DNA from: Burkholderiales bacterium
GTDB taxonomy: Bacteria > Pseudomonadota > Gammaproteobacteria > Burkholderiales > Burkholderiaceae_C
Assembly (NCBI GenBank): GCA_016213205.1
Contig: JACRAZ010000035.1
Span: forward strand, 1 to 64,000
Length of the DNA: 64,000 bases
Reading direction: 5' to 3'
Shown here one piece after another: positions 53,153 to 63,100 of the stretch. Numbering within the stretch: the stretch's first letter is position 1; each line of letters starts with the position of its first letter. The translations under genes and the position numbers were made by a program. The notes beneath the pieces were generated by a model. It worked only from the letters and a program-made list of their open reading frames with translations. It was not told the DNA's origin and made no database searches.

Positions 53153-56100
53153 ATGAACCGCTTCTGGACCTTTCTGTTCGATGCCCGCGTGCTCAGCGTG
53201 CTGGGGCTGGCCGCGCTGGCCGCGTTCCTGTTCATCGGGGCGGCCGAGCTGCAGGTGGCGCTGGTGTGGGCCGGCCTCGCCCTGGCGCTGGTGCTGCTGG
53301 TGTGGCTCATCGTCTGGGGCGTGCGCAAGTGGCGTGCGGTGAAGGCCGCGCGCCAGCTCGAAGCCGCGATCGAGGACGATGCCGAACAGGCCACGCTGCG
53401 CATCCGCGCCGAAGACCGCGCGCCGGCCCAGGCCGTGAAAGAGCGGCTGCTCACCGCGGTGAAGACCATCCGCAGCTCGCGCCTGGGCCAGCTCACCGGC
53501 CGCGCCGCGCTGTACGAGCTGCCCTGGTACATGGTGATCGGCAACCCGGCCGCGGGCAAGAGCACCGCGGTGGTCAAGTCGGGCCTGAACTTCCCGCTCG
53601 CCGCCGACGGCGGCAAGCCCGAAGCCGCCGTGATCCAGGGCATCGGCGGCACCCGCAACTGCGACTGGTTCCTCACCAGCGAAGGCATCCTGCTGGACAC
53701 CGCCGGCCGCTACTCGGTGCACGAGGAAGACCGCGACGAATGGCTGGGCTTCCTCGGCCTGCTGAAGAAGCACCGGCCCAAGGCCCCGATCAACGGCATC
53801 CTGATCGCCGTCAGCGTGGCCGAGCTGGCCCAGGGCAAGCCGGAGGCCGCGATCGCGCTGGCCAAGCGCCTGCGCCAGCGGGTGCAGGAGCTGACCGAGA
53901 AACTCGAGGTCTTCGCCCCGCTGTACCTGGTGTTCACCAAGGCCGACCTGGTGTCGGGCTTTGCCGAGTTCTTCGAGGACTTCGACCGCGCCGAGCGCGA
54001 CCGCGTCTGGGGCGCCACGCTGCCCTACGTGCCCGATGGCCGCAGCGACGCGGTGGCCCTGTTCGACCAGCACTTCGACGAACTGCGCGACGGGCTGAAG
54101 GAGATTGCGCTGGCCCGCATGTCGCTGCAGCGCGGCCAGGCCCTGCCCACCGGGCTGCTGACCTTTCCGCTCGAATTCGCCGCGGTGAAGCCAGCGCTGC
54201 GGGCCTTTGTCGCCACGCTGTTCGAAGACAACCCCTACCAGTTCCGCCCGGTGTTCCGCGGTTTCTACTTCACCAGTGCGGTGCAGGAAGGCGCGGCCAC
54301 CAGCCGTGCCAGCGAAGCGGTGGCGCGCCAGTTCGCGCTGGGCGCGCGTTCGGAGCGCACCACCGCGCGCGTGGTGGCGAGCAACGGCTTCTTCCTGAAA
54401 GACCTGTTCCAGCGCGTGATCTTTGCCGACCGGCAGCTCGTGCGGCGCTACGCCAGCCGCAGCAAGCAGCGCACCCGCCTGGCCGCGTTTGCGGTGGCGG
54501 TGGCAACGCTGGCGCTGCTGCTGGGCGGCTGGAGCTGGGCCTACCTGGGCAACCGCCAGCTCATGGCCGACGTGCAGGCCGACCTGGCCAAGGCCGGCAG
54601 GCTGCAGGCCGAACGCATCGACCTCGCGTCGCGGCTCGAAGCGCTGGAAGTGCTGCAGTACCGCATCGAGCAGCTTGCGGCCTGGAACGACAAGCGCCCG
54701 TTCGGCTTGGGGCTGGGCCTGTACCAGGGCGAGACCATCGAACGCACGCTGCGGCGCGAATACTTCGACGGCCTGCGCCAGGTGATGCTGCAGCCGGTGG
54801 CGCGCGCGATCGAGGGCTACCTGGGCGAAGTGAACGGCAACGCCGCGCAACTGCAGCCGATGGCCCGCGCGCCGGAATCGGGGGCGCCGGTGCTGGTGCC
54901 GGTGGCGGCGGTGGCGCCAGGCGCAGCGCCGGCCGGCGCACCACGCCCGCCCTCGCGCTATGTCGAGGCCTCGCCGGGCGACGTGGAGGAGGCCTACAAC
55001 GCCCTGAAGACCTACCTGATGCTGGCCGAGCGCCAGCGCATGGAGCCCGGCCACCTGAAGGACCAGATCGCCCGCTTCTGGCGCGGCTGGCTCGATGCCC
55101 AGCGCGGCAACCTGCCCACCGAGCAGCTCAAGCGCCGCGCCGAGAGCCTGATCTCGTTTGCGATGGAGAACCTGCAGGACCCGGCCTTTCCCACGCTGGA
55201 GACCAACTTCAACCTGGTGGACCAGACGCGCGGCAACCTGCGCCGCGTGATGCGCGGCATGCCCGCGCGGGAGCGGGTGTATGCCGAAGTGAAGGCACGC
55301 GCGGCCACCCGCTTCGCGCAGGTGACGGTGGCACAGATCGTGGGCGAGGCCGGCCGCGCCAGCATTGCCGGCAGCCAGGTGATCCCGGGCACCTTCACCC
55401 GCGAGGCCTGGGACGGCTACATCGACAAGGCCTTCAAGGAGGCCGCCAACGGCGAGCTGCAAAGCACCGACTGGGTGCTGCAGACGGCCGCCCGCGACGA
55501 CCTCACGCTCGAAGGCAGCCCGGACCAGATCCGCAAATCGCTCACCGAGCTGTACAAGGCCGAGTACGTGCGCGAGTGGCAGCGCTTCATGCAGGGCGTC
55601 GCGGTGGCCGAGTTCGGCAGCTTCGACGCCGCGGTGCAGCACATGAACCGCCTGGGCGACGCGGCCGATTCGCCGATCAAGCGCCTGCTCACCACGCTGG
55701 TGGACCAGACCTCCTGGGACAACCCGGCGCTGCTGAACGAAAAGCTCGGCCAGGTGCAGCGTGGCTTCATCGAGTGGTTCAAGCAGAGCATCCTGCGCCA
55801 GGCGCCCTCGCGGGTGGAGGTGCGGGTCGATGTCAGCGGCACCGGCAACGGCGTGGCCATGGGACCGATCGGCCGCGAGTTCGCCGCGCTGCACCGCCTG
55901 ACGATGCCGCGCGACAGCAACCCGCCGCTGCTGAACGACTACCTCAAGGCCCTGGGCGCGGTGCGCTCGCGCTTCAACCAGATCAAGACCCAGGGCGACC
56001 CCGGGCCCGCGGCACGCAAGCTGATGGCGGCCACGCTGGAAGGCAGCCCATCCGAGCTGGTGGATGCGGTGCGCCTGGTGGAGGAGCAGATGCTCACCGG

Positions 56101-57022
56101 CATGACCGATTCGGCCCGCGCCACGCTGCGCCCGCTGCTGCTGCGGCCGCTGATGCAGAGCTTCGCGGTGCTGGTGCCGCCCACCGAGACCGAGCTCAAC
56201 CGGGCCTGGGTGGCGCAAGTGCATGAGCCCTTCCAGCGCTCGCTGGCGGGCAAGTACCCGTTCGATGCGAACTCACGCGTGGAGGCGGTGCCGCAGGAGA
56301 TCGCCAAGCTCTTCGGCCCCGAGGGCGCGGTGGCCCGCTTCGCCAACGACACGCTGGGCCCGCTGGTGATGCGCCGCGGCGACAGCATCGGCCCGCGCAG
56401 CTGGCTGGACATGAGCGTGCGGCTGCGGCCCGAGTTCAGCGCGCAGTTCGCGCACTGGGTGGCGCCGCTGGACGGCGCGGCCGGCAGCGCCGCGCCCGCG
56501 GCCGCCGGTGCCGCCACGCCCCCCCCGCCCACGCAGACGAGCTTCCAGATCCTGCCGCAGGGCGCCCCGGGCCTGAGCGAGTACACGATCGAGATCGACG
56601 GCCAGCAGCTGCGTTACCGCAACGCCGCCGCGGCCTGGGTGTCGATGGTCTGGCCGCACCCGGGTGGCACGCCGGGGGCGCGCATCACCGGCGTCACGCT
56701 CGACGGCCGCAGCATCGAGCTGCTGAACGTGCCCGGCCGCTTCGGCCTGCAGCGCATGTTCGAAACCGCCGAGCGCCGCAAGCTCGCCGACGGCAGCAAC
56801 GAGCTCAGCTGGGCCCAGGGGCCGCACGCGGTGACGATCACCTTGCGTGTCATCAGCCAGCCGGGCGCCGCGCCGCCGCCACCGGCCGGCGGCGCCCAGG
56901 CCGCACCCACACCGGGCGCCGGCGGCCTGCGGGGCCTGCGCCTGCCCGCGATGGTGGCCGGCGACGACTCCGGCGCCACGCTGGCGCAGGCGCGCGGCGC
57001 CGCATCGGGGGTGAGCCGATGA
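53153..57022 (+). CDS. tssM: T6SS membrane-complex ATPase-like protein TssM (IcmF)
   Basis: 1289-residue TssM. Two N-terminal membrane helices (~12-30, ~34-56), a cytoplasmic NTPase domain with intact Walker A GNPAAGKST (130-138), a third helix at ~443-467 (LAAFAVAVATLALLLGGWSWAYLGN), then a large periplasmic domain that contacts TssJ. The C-terminal ~60 residues are Ala/Pro/Gly-rich. GGAGG precedes ATG 53153. tagF follows. Confidence 0.96.
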   Translation: MNRFWTFLFDARVLSVLGLAALAAFLFIGAAELQVALVWAGLALALVLLVWLIVWGVRKWRAVKAARQLEAAIEDDAEQATLRIRAEDRAPAQAVKERLLTAVKTIRSSRLGQLTGRAALYELPWYMVIGNPAAGKSTAVVKSGLNFPLAADGGKPEAAVIQGIGGTRNCDWFLTSEGILLDTAGRYSVHEEDRDEWLGFLGLLKKHRPKAPINGILIAVSVAELAQGKPEAAIALAKRLRQRVQELTEKLEVFAPLYLVFTKADLVSGFAEFFEDFDRAERDRVWGATLPYVPDGRSDAVALFDQHFDELRDGLKEIALARMSLQRGQALPTGLLTFPLEFAAVKPALRAFVATLFEDNPYQFRPVFRGFYFTSAVQEGAATSRASEAVARQFALGARSERTTARVVASNGFFLKDLFQRVIFADRQLVRRYASRSKQRTRLAAFAVAVATLALLLGGWSWAYLGNRQLMADVQADLAKAGRLQAERIDLASRLEALEVLQYRIEQLAAWNDKRPFGLGLGLYQGETIERTLRREYFDGLRQVMLQPVARAIEGYLGEVNGNAAQLQPMARAPESGAPVLVPVAAVAPGAAPAGAPRPPSRYVEASPGDVEEAYNALKTYLMLAERQRMEPGHLKDQIARFWRGWLDAQRGNLPTEQLKRRAESLISFAMENLQDPAFPTLETNFNLVDQTRGNLRRVMRGMPARERVYAEVKARAATRFAQVTVAQIVGEAGRASIAGSQVIPGTFTREAWDGYIDKAFKEAANGELQSTDWVLQTAARDDLTLEGSPDQIRKSLTELYKAEYVREWQRFMQGVAVAEFGSFDAAVQHMNRLGDAADSPIKRLLTTLVDQTSWDNPALLNEKLGQVQRGFIEWFKQSILRQAPSRVEVRVDVSGTGNGVAMGPIGREFAALHRLTMPRDSNPPLLNDYLKALGAVRSRFNQIKTQGDPGPAARKLMAATLEGSPSELVDAVRLVEEQMLTGMTDSARATLRPLLLRPLMQSFAVLVPPTETELNRAWVAQVHEPFQRSLAGKYPFDANSRVEAVPQEIAKLFGPEGAVARFANDTLGPLVMRRGDSIGPRSWLDMSVRLRPEFSAQFAHWVAPLDGAAGSAAPAAAGAATPPPPTQTSFQILPQGAPGLSEYTIEIDGQQLRYRNAAAAWVSMVWPHPGGTPGARITGVTLDGRSIELLNVPGRFGLQRMFETAERRKLADGSNELSWAQGPHAVTITLRVISQPGAAPPPPAGGAQAAPTPGAGGLRGLRLPAMVAGDDSGATLAQARGAASGVSR

Positions 57023-57095
57023 GACACGCCCCCGGACACGCCGCAGCCCGCCGCCCGACGGCCGGCCCGTCACGCCCCCTCGGGAGGGCCGCCCC

Positions 57096-58097
57096 ATGAG
57101 CCGGCACATGCCCACCGAGATCATCTACTTCGGCAAGCTGCCCGCGCGCGGCGATTTCGTGCGCAATGGCGACGCACAAGGCCTCACCGAACGCCTGGAC
57201 CTCTGGCTCACGCAGGGCATCGAGCGCCTGGCGCGCGAGCCGCGCTGGAAGGAGGTGTACGACCAGGCCCCCTCGGCCGATTTCGCCTTCCTGGGCGTGA
57301 AGCGGCGCGCCGTGGTGGCCGGCCACCTGATGGCCAGCACCGATGCCTCGGGCAGGCGCTTCCCCTTCGTGGCCGTGGGCAAGCTGGAGGTCGAGGCGCC
57401 GCTGCCCTTCATGCAACGTGCGCCGATGGCCTTGTCGCCGCTATGGCTGCAGCTCGGCCAGGCCGCCGACCGCGCCCATGCCGCCGACGACGTGGTGCCC
57501 GCGCTGAACCTGCTGGACCGGCTGCGCCCCGCGGTGGACATCGACCCCCGCGCCCACGACGCGGGCTACCGCGAGTTCCTGGAGCTGCACACGCTGGGCA
57601 GCTTGCAGGCCCTGCTGCGGGATGCCGCCGAAGAAACCGACCTGCGGCGCGCGCTGCTGGGCCTGGGCCTGCTGCTCGCGCCGGTGCCCGGCAGCGGCGC
57701 GCAACGGCTCGAGCGGGGCGTGCGGCTGCCGATGCCAGCCGACCCGCAACTGCAGCCGCTGGTGGCCACGCTGTGGCTGGACCTGGCGGCGCGCTTCCTG
57801 GCCCGCAGCGATTTCGAGGTGGCCCTGTTCCTGCCGCGCCGCGCGCCGGACGGCACCGCCAGCGGTGCGCCCGGCATGGCGCTGGGCTTCTCCGGCGATT
57901 CACCCGCGCTGCTGCACGCGCTGCTCGACCCCGGGGCCGGCGGCGACCACTTCGTGGACCTGTTCGCGCCCGAATGGGTGGACGACTCGGCCGAGCTGGA
58001 CTACCCGCTGCGCAAGCTCAACAGCTACCTGCCGCAGCCCGCGCTGTCGCTGGCGCAGGCGCGTGCCACCTTCAACGAAGCCTTTCTGGGGGAATGA
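57096..58097 (+). CDS. tagF: T6SS-associated protein TagF
   Basis: 333-residue protein with the TagF N-terminal domain (EIIYFGKLPARGDFVRNGDAQGLTERLDLWL), which in Pseudomonas represses T6SS firing post-translationally by sequestering Fha. Its presence implies the threonine-phosphorylation pathway (PpkA/PppA/Fha), whose genes are not in the window. The C-terminal ~190 residues are less conserved. It overlaps the OmpA-type gene by ATGA. Confidence 0.9.
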   Translation: MSRHMPTEIIYFGKLPARGDFVRNGDAQGLTERLDLWLTQGIERLAREPRWKEVYDQAPSADFAFLGVKRRAVVAGHLMASTDASGRRFPFVAVGKLEVEAPLPFMQRAPMALSPLWLQLGQAADRAHAADDVVPALNLLDRLRPAVDIDPRAHDAGYREFLELHTLGSLQALLRDAAEETDLRRALLGLGLLLAPVPGSGAQRLERGVRLPMPADPQLQPLVATLWLDLAARFLARSDFEVALFLPRRAPDGTASGAPGMALGFSGDSPALLHALLDPGAGGDHFVDLFAPEWVDDSAELDYPLRKLNSYLPQPALSLAQARATFNEAFLGE

Positions 58098-59023
58098 GCG
58101 TGAACCGACTCCATCGCCACCCGCTGCGGCGCGCCGGCCTGGCTGCCGTGGTGATGCTGGCCGCGCTGGCCCCGGCCACCGGCCAGCCGCTGGCCGCGGC
58201 CTCCACCGCCCCCGCACCGCCGCCCGCACCAGCGCCCGCCCCCGCGCCATCGGCAGCGCCCTCGCCGGCACCGTCGCCGGCAGCAGCCCGGCCGGCCATC
58301 GCGCCACCGGTGGCCAGCCCCGCCGCGGCGCCCCAGGTCGTGGTCTCCGGCACGGTGCCCGACGAGGCCACGCGCGCGGCCATCCTGGCCCGCGTGCGCG
58401 AGGTCTATGGTGCCGAGCGGGTGGTCGACCAGCTCGGCGTGGGCCCGCTGGCCGCGCCGCCGCAGTGGGGCCAGCAGGTGCAGAAGCTGCTCACCGCCGA
58501 CATCAAGCGTGTCTCGCAGGGCCAGCTGCGCATCGAGGGCAACATGGTCGAGATCACCGGCCAGGTGGATAACGCGCAAACACAGCAGCAGCTGGTGCGC
58601 GGCATCGCCACCCGGCTGGACAACCCCACCTACACGGTGCGCGACAACCTGCGCGTGGGCGCCAGCGGCCAGCAGGTGCTGGACGCGGCGATGGCCAACC
58701 GCATCGTGGAGTTCGAGCCCGGCAACGCCACGCTCACCGCCGCCGGGCTGCAGGTGCTGGAACACCTGCTGCCGGTGCTGCAGAAGCTGGCCGGCCGGCG
58801 CTTCGAGATCGTGGGCCACACCGATTCCGACGGCGCCCGGCCGCAGAACCTGCTGCTCTCGGCGGCGCGGGCCGAATCCGTCAAGGCCTACCTGGTGCAA
58901 CGCGGCATCCCGGCCTCGGCGCTGGTGACCACGGGCGTCGGCCCCGACCGGCCGGTGGCCGACAACACCAGCGCCGAAGGCCGCGCCCGCAACCGGCGCA
59001 TCGAGTTCAGGCTGCTGGCCTGA
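58094..59023 (+). CDS. OmpA-type peptidoglycan-binding protein of the T6SS (TagL-like role)
   Basis: 309-residue exported protein. Signal region ending LAAAS, an Ala/Pro linker (~38-75), BON-like modules (~78-190), then an OmpA/MotB domain (~200-309) with peptidoglycan-contact residues in HTDSDGARPQNLLLSAARAESVKAYL and RARNRRIEF. TssL here lacks a peptidoglycan-binding domain, so this protein may anchor the membrane complex to the wall. Coupled to tagF by ATGA and convergent with tssA (no gap). Confidence 0.87.
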   Translation: MSVNRLHRHPLRRAGLAAVVMLAALAPATGQPLAAASTAPAPPPAPAPAPAPSAAPSPAPSPAAARPAIAPPVASPAAAPQVVVSGTVPDEATRAAILARVREVYGAERVVDQLGVGPLAAPPQWGQQVQKLLTADIKRVSQGQLRIEGNMVEITGQVDNAQTQQQLVRGIATRLDNPTYTVRDNLRVGASGQQVLDAAMANRIVEFEPGNATLTAAGLQVLEHLLPVLQKLAGRRFEIVGHTDSDGARPQNLLLSAARAESVKAYLVQRGIPASALVTTGVGPDRPVADNTSAEGRARNRRIEFRLLA

Positions 59024-59911
59024 TCAACCGGGCCGCGGCGGCTCCACGCCCAGCAACTCTTCCAGGTGCGCGAGCGAACCGCCGTCCTTCACCACGGTGC
59101 GCAGCCAGCCGTGCAGATCCATCGTGCCCCAGCGTGCGGCCTTGTCGGCCAGGTAGGCCACCGGGCTGTGCGGCTCGGTGCGGCGGAAGAACTCCGCCAC
59201 CTGGCGCAGCTGCTGCAGGGCCTGGGCCCGCGTCTGCAGGGGGCCGGCGCCCGACGTGGCCGCACCGGGCGCCGCGGCGCCTGCAGCGTTGGGGCCCGGC
59301 TCGGCCGCGGGGTCGGCGGCATCGGCGGGCAGGTCGGCCAGCACGGCCTTCAAGGCCTCTCGCGCGCCCACGAAGCCGGGGCCTTCGGCGCCCAAGCGCG
59401 CGTCGGCCGCCGCCTGCAGCTGCGCCAGCGCCTGCAGCGCACCGGCCAGCGCAATACGCGAGGGTGCCGCGGCGCCTGCCCGCACGAGCTGGCGCGCCAG
59501 CGGCGCCACCCGGCCCAGCAGCCAGCTCAGGCTGCCCACACGCAGCTCGTGGTCGCCGCCCTCGGGCAGCGGATGCAGGCCCTCCCAGTGGCGTGTGATC
59601 ATCGCCGCCGCCAGTGCCAGGCCATCGGCCAGGCCGCCGAAGCCGCGTTCGTGGGCCCAGCCCTCGGCCAGCCAGCCCACCAGGCGCAGGTCCTTGCTGC
59701 GCTCGCGCAGCAGCGTTTCGCACAGCGCGCACAGCGCGGGCCAGTCGGCCACCTTGGGCTCCTTGCCCTTCTCCTTCCACTCGCCCAGCGGCAGGCTGGC
59801 GTCGTCCTCGCGCCGCAGCTCGGCGATGGTGTCGAACTCGGCGCTGAACGACAGGTCTTCGCCGCAAGGCGGACCCTCGGCCATCGGCTGCAGCAGCGTT
59901 TCCAGGTCCAT
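59024..59911 (-). CDS. tssA: T6SS protein TssA (ImpA N-terminal domain)
   Basis: 295-residue TssA, which primes or caps tube and sheath assembly. It opens MDLETLLQPMAEGPPCGEDLSFSAEFDTIAELRRE (ImpA_N) with the DWPALCALCETLLRERSKDLRLVGWLAEGW block. The C-terminus has LRQVAEFFRRTEPHSPVAYL, the short TssA C-terminal type. ATG 59911 with GAGG upstream is chosen over an upstream TTG. It is divergent from vgrG2, with 215 bp between. Confidence 0.93.
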   Translation of the reverse strand: MDLETLLQPMAEGPPCGEDLSFSAEFDTIAELRREDDASLPLGEWKEKGKEPKVADWPALCALCETLLRERSKDLRLVGWLAEGWAHERGFGGLADGLALAAAMITRHWEGLHPLPEGGDHELRVGSLSWLLGRVAPLARQLVRAGAAAPSRIALAGALQALAQLQAAADARLGAEGPGFVGAREALKAVLADLPADAADPAAEPGPNAAGAAAPGAATSGAGPLQTRAQALQQLRQVAEFFRRTEPHSPVAYLADKAARWGTMDLHGWLRTVVKDGGSLAHLEELLGVEPPRPG

Positions 59912-60126
59912 CGCACACACCTCGTCCAGCCCCAAAGGCGCGGATTCTGCCCCTGCCGTGCTAACGCCGGAAAGGGGCGAACATGCGGTTACAGCAGCAC
60001 TGGCATCTTGGGGGGTTGTTGGCGTGCGGCGCGCTTCGATAATCCGCCGATCTTCCGGGCCGCGGCCATGCCGTCAGCGGCGGTGGCCCGGGCACCATTC
60101 CCAAAAACACCCAGGGAGCCGAGGGC
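59912..60126. promoter_or_regulatory. Divergent promoter region tssA / vgrG2
   Basis: 215 bp that must hold the promoters of tssA (leftward) and vgrG2 (rightward); AGGGAG serves as the vgrG2 ribosome binding site. It is somewhat AT-richer near 59985-60050. No clear operator or sigma-54 site found. Confidence 0.5.
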
Positions 60127-63100
60127 ATGACGCCCCCATTGCCCGTGCCCGCAACACCGGCCTTGCCCGGCCTGCCCTCACCGGGCCCTCTGGCGCAGCA
60201 GCTCGGGCACACGCTCGGCCAGGCACTGGGTCCATCGCTGGCCAGCGCGCTGGGTTCATCACTGGGCAACGCGCTAGGCCCATCCCTGGGCAACGCGCTG
60301 GGGCAGCTGGCGGGCCAGCAGCTTCAGCAGGCCTTGGCACGGCTGGACTTCCCTGCGCTGTTCGACCAACGCGGGCGCATGCTGCAGATGCAGACGGCCC
60401 TGCCCAGGCTGGCGCTGATCCCCGAGCGCCTGGTGCTGCACGAGGCGGTGAACCAGCCCTTCGAGCTGGTGGTGGATTGCATCAGCACCTCGGCCACCTT
60501 CGAGCTCAAGCACCTGATCGGCGAGCAGATGTCGCTGCAGTTGCTGCAGCCCGATGGCCGCTACAAGCCCTGGCACGGCTATGTGTTCGAGGCCGCGCAG
60601 TTGGGCGCCGACGGCGGCCTCGCGCGCTACCGGCTGGTGATGCGCCCGTGGCTGATGTTCCTGGCCCACCGGCGCGACTGCTTCATCCACCAGGACCAGG
60701 ATGTGCGCGCCATCCTGGAAGACATCTTTGCCGACTACCCGCAGGCCAGCTTCCGGTTCGAGCTGAGCGAGCCGCTGCGCCAGCGCAGCCTGTGCGTGCA
60801 GTACCGTGAATCGGACTTCGAGTTCGTGAGCCGCCTGCTGGCCGAGGAAGGCCTGAGTTATCACTTCGAGCACGACAACACCGGCGCCGCGCTCGAATCC
60901 GGCGCCAGCGCGCTGCACTGCCTGGTCATCACCGACCGCCGCGCACAGCGTCCCGAACTGGGCGAGGTGCGCTTCACCGCCCAGCACCCCACCGCCCAGC
61001 TCGAAGGGCAGAAGGACAGCATCACCGCCTTCGCCGCGCGCCGCGCGCTGCATGCCAATGCGGTGACGCTGGGCGCCTGGAACTACAAGCACCTGGCCGG
61101 CACCACGGCCGAGGTGGCCACCGCGCTGGACATCGGCGAGGTGCCCGAGCTGGAACACTACGACGGCGCGGGCGCCTGCCGCTACGAGCACCCGCTGCAT
61201 GCCGAGCGCGCGGCCGAGCTGGCGCTCACCGCGCTGGAGCTGGACTTCAAGCGCTTCGAAGGCCAGGGCGGCGCGCGCCACTTCGAGGCCGGGTACACGT
61301 TCAGCCTGATCGACCACCCGCTGTACGGCGCCGGTGCGAGCGGCGGACACACCGGCGGCTTCGTCAGCCATGCGCGGCCCGACAACCACTTCGTGCTGCT
61401 GGCGGTGGAGCACCACATCACCAACAACCTGGGCGCGCAGGCGGCCGAGCTGCTGGGCGCCACCGAGCTGGAGCACGGCACCTACCGCAACCACTTCCAT
61501 GCCGCGCCGGCGGCTGCGGCCGTGGTGCCGCGCTTCATCCGCAAGCCCACCGCCCCGGGCCTGCAGACGGCGCTGGTGGTGGGCCTGGCCGGCGAGCCGC
61601 TCACCACCGACCGCGAGCACCGCGTGAAGATCCAGTTCCCGTGGCAGCGCGGCGTGGCCCCGCTGCCCGGCGGCCTGGGCCACGACGAACGCTCGCCCGA
61701 CGCGCAGGGCAACGCGCCGGGCAACGAATCCTCCGGCACCTGGGTGCGCGTGGCCAGCCCCGCGGCCGGCGCCAACTGGGGCGCGGTGTTCACCCCGCGC
61801 ATCGGCACCGAGGTGGCGGTGGAGTTCATCGAGGGCGACATCGATCGCCCGCTGATCCTGGGCACGCTCTACAACGGCCAGGACCTGCCGCCCTGGTCCG
61901 CCGGTATCGATGCCGGCGTCAACCACCCGGGCACGATCTCGGGCCTGCACACCCATGCGCTCGATGGCGCGGGTTTCAACCAATGGGTGGTGGACGACGC
62001 CACCGGCCAGCTGCGCATGCGCCTGCTGTGCAGCTACACCGCCGCCGAGGTGGGCCTGGGCCACCTGATCCAGCAGAGCGCCACCTCGGCCCAGCGCGGG
62101 CCCTGGCGCGGCGCGGGCTTCGAGGTCAGCACCCAAGGCTGGGCCAGCCTGCGGGCGGCCAAGGGGCTGCTGGTCAGCACCACCGCCCGCGCGGGCAGCT
62201 ACGGCTCGGCCCAGTCCACCCAGCTCGACGATGCCGAGGCCGTGGCCAAGCTGCAGGCCGCGCGCGCGCTGGGCAGCACGCTCACCACCGCCGCCCGCAA
62301 GGGCCAGGCGCATGGCCTCTCCACGCACGATGCCGGCCAGGCGATGGACACGCTCACCGCCGCGGTGGACCTGGCCCAGCGTGGCCGCCACGAGGCCAGC
62401 GTGGGCGGCCAGCGCGCGCAGCAGCAGGATGCGGCGCGGGCCGACACCGACGCAGTGCACGCGTTTGCCGACCCGGTGCTGCTGATGGATGCGCCCAGCA
62501 CGGTGGCCTTTGCCACCGAGGCGCAGTTCGCCAGCACCGCGGGCCAGGACACCAGCCTCGTCGCCCACGGCGACAGTCACCAGGCCGCCGCCCACACCTA
62601 CGCCTCGGTCTCGGGCAAGACCACCAGTCTGTACGCCCACGACGGCGGCATCAAGGCCTTTGCGGCCAACGGCCCCGTCTCGCTGCGCGCCCACACCGAT
62701 GCGATGCAGATCCTGGCCGACCAGGAACTCACGATCTACTCGATCAACGACGAGATCCACATCGACGCCAAGGAACGCATCGAGCTCTTCGACGGCAAGA
62801 GCTCCATCGTGCTCGAAGGCGGCGACATCACCTTCACGATGCCGGGGCTGTACTCCGCGCCGATGAGCACGCACGAGTTCATGGCTGCCGGGGGCGGGCA
62901 GCCCGATCTGTCCGCGCTGCCGCGGGGCACGGTGAAGGAGCCGCCGAACGAACTGGAGCTGCACTTCCACTACGACGATCTGTCGCCGGTGGCGGGTGCC
63001 ACCTACACGGTGACCTACGAGACCGGCGAGGTCTACCAGGGCAGGCTCGACAGCGCCGCCTACACGCTGATTCCCGGCGTTCCAAAGGGCCGCTACCGGG

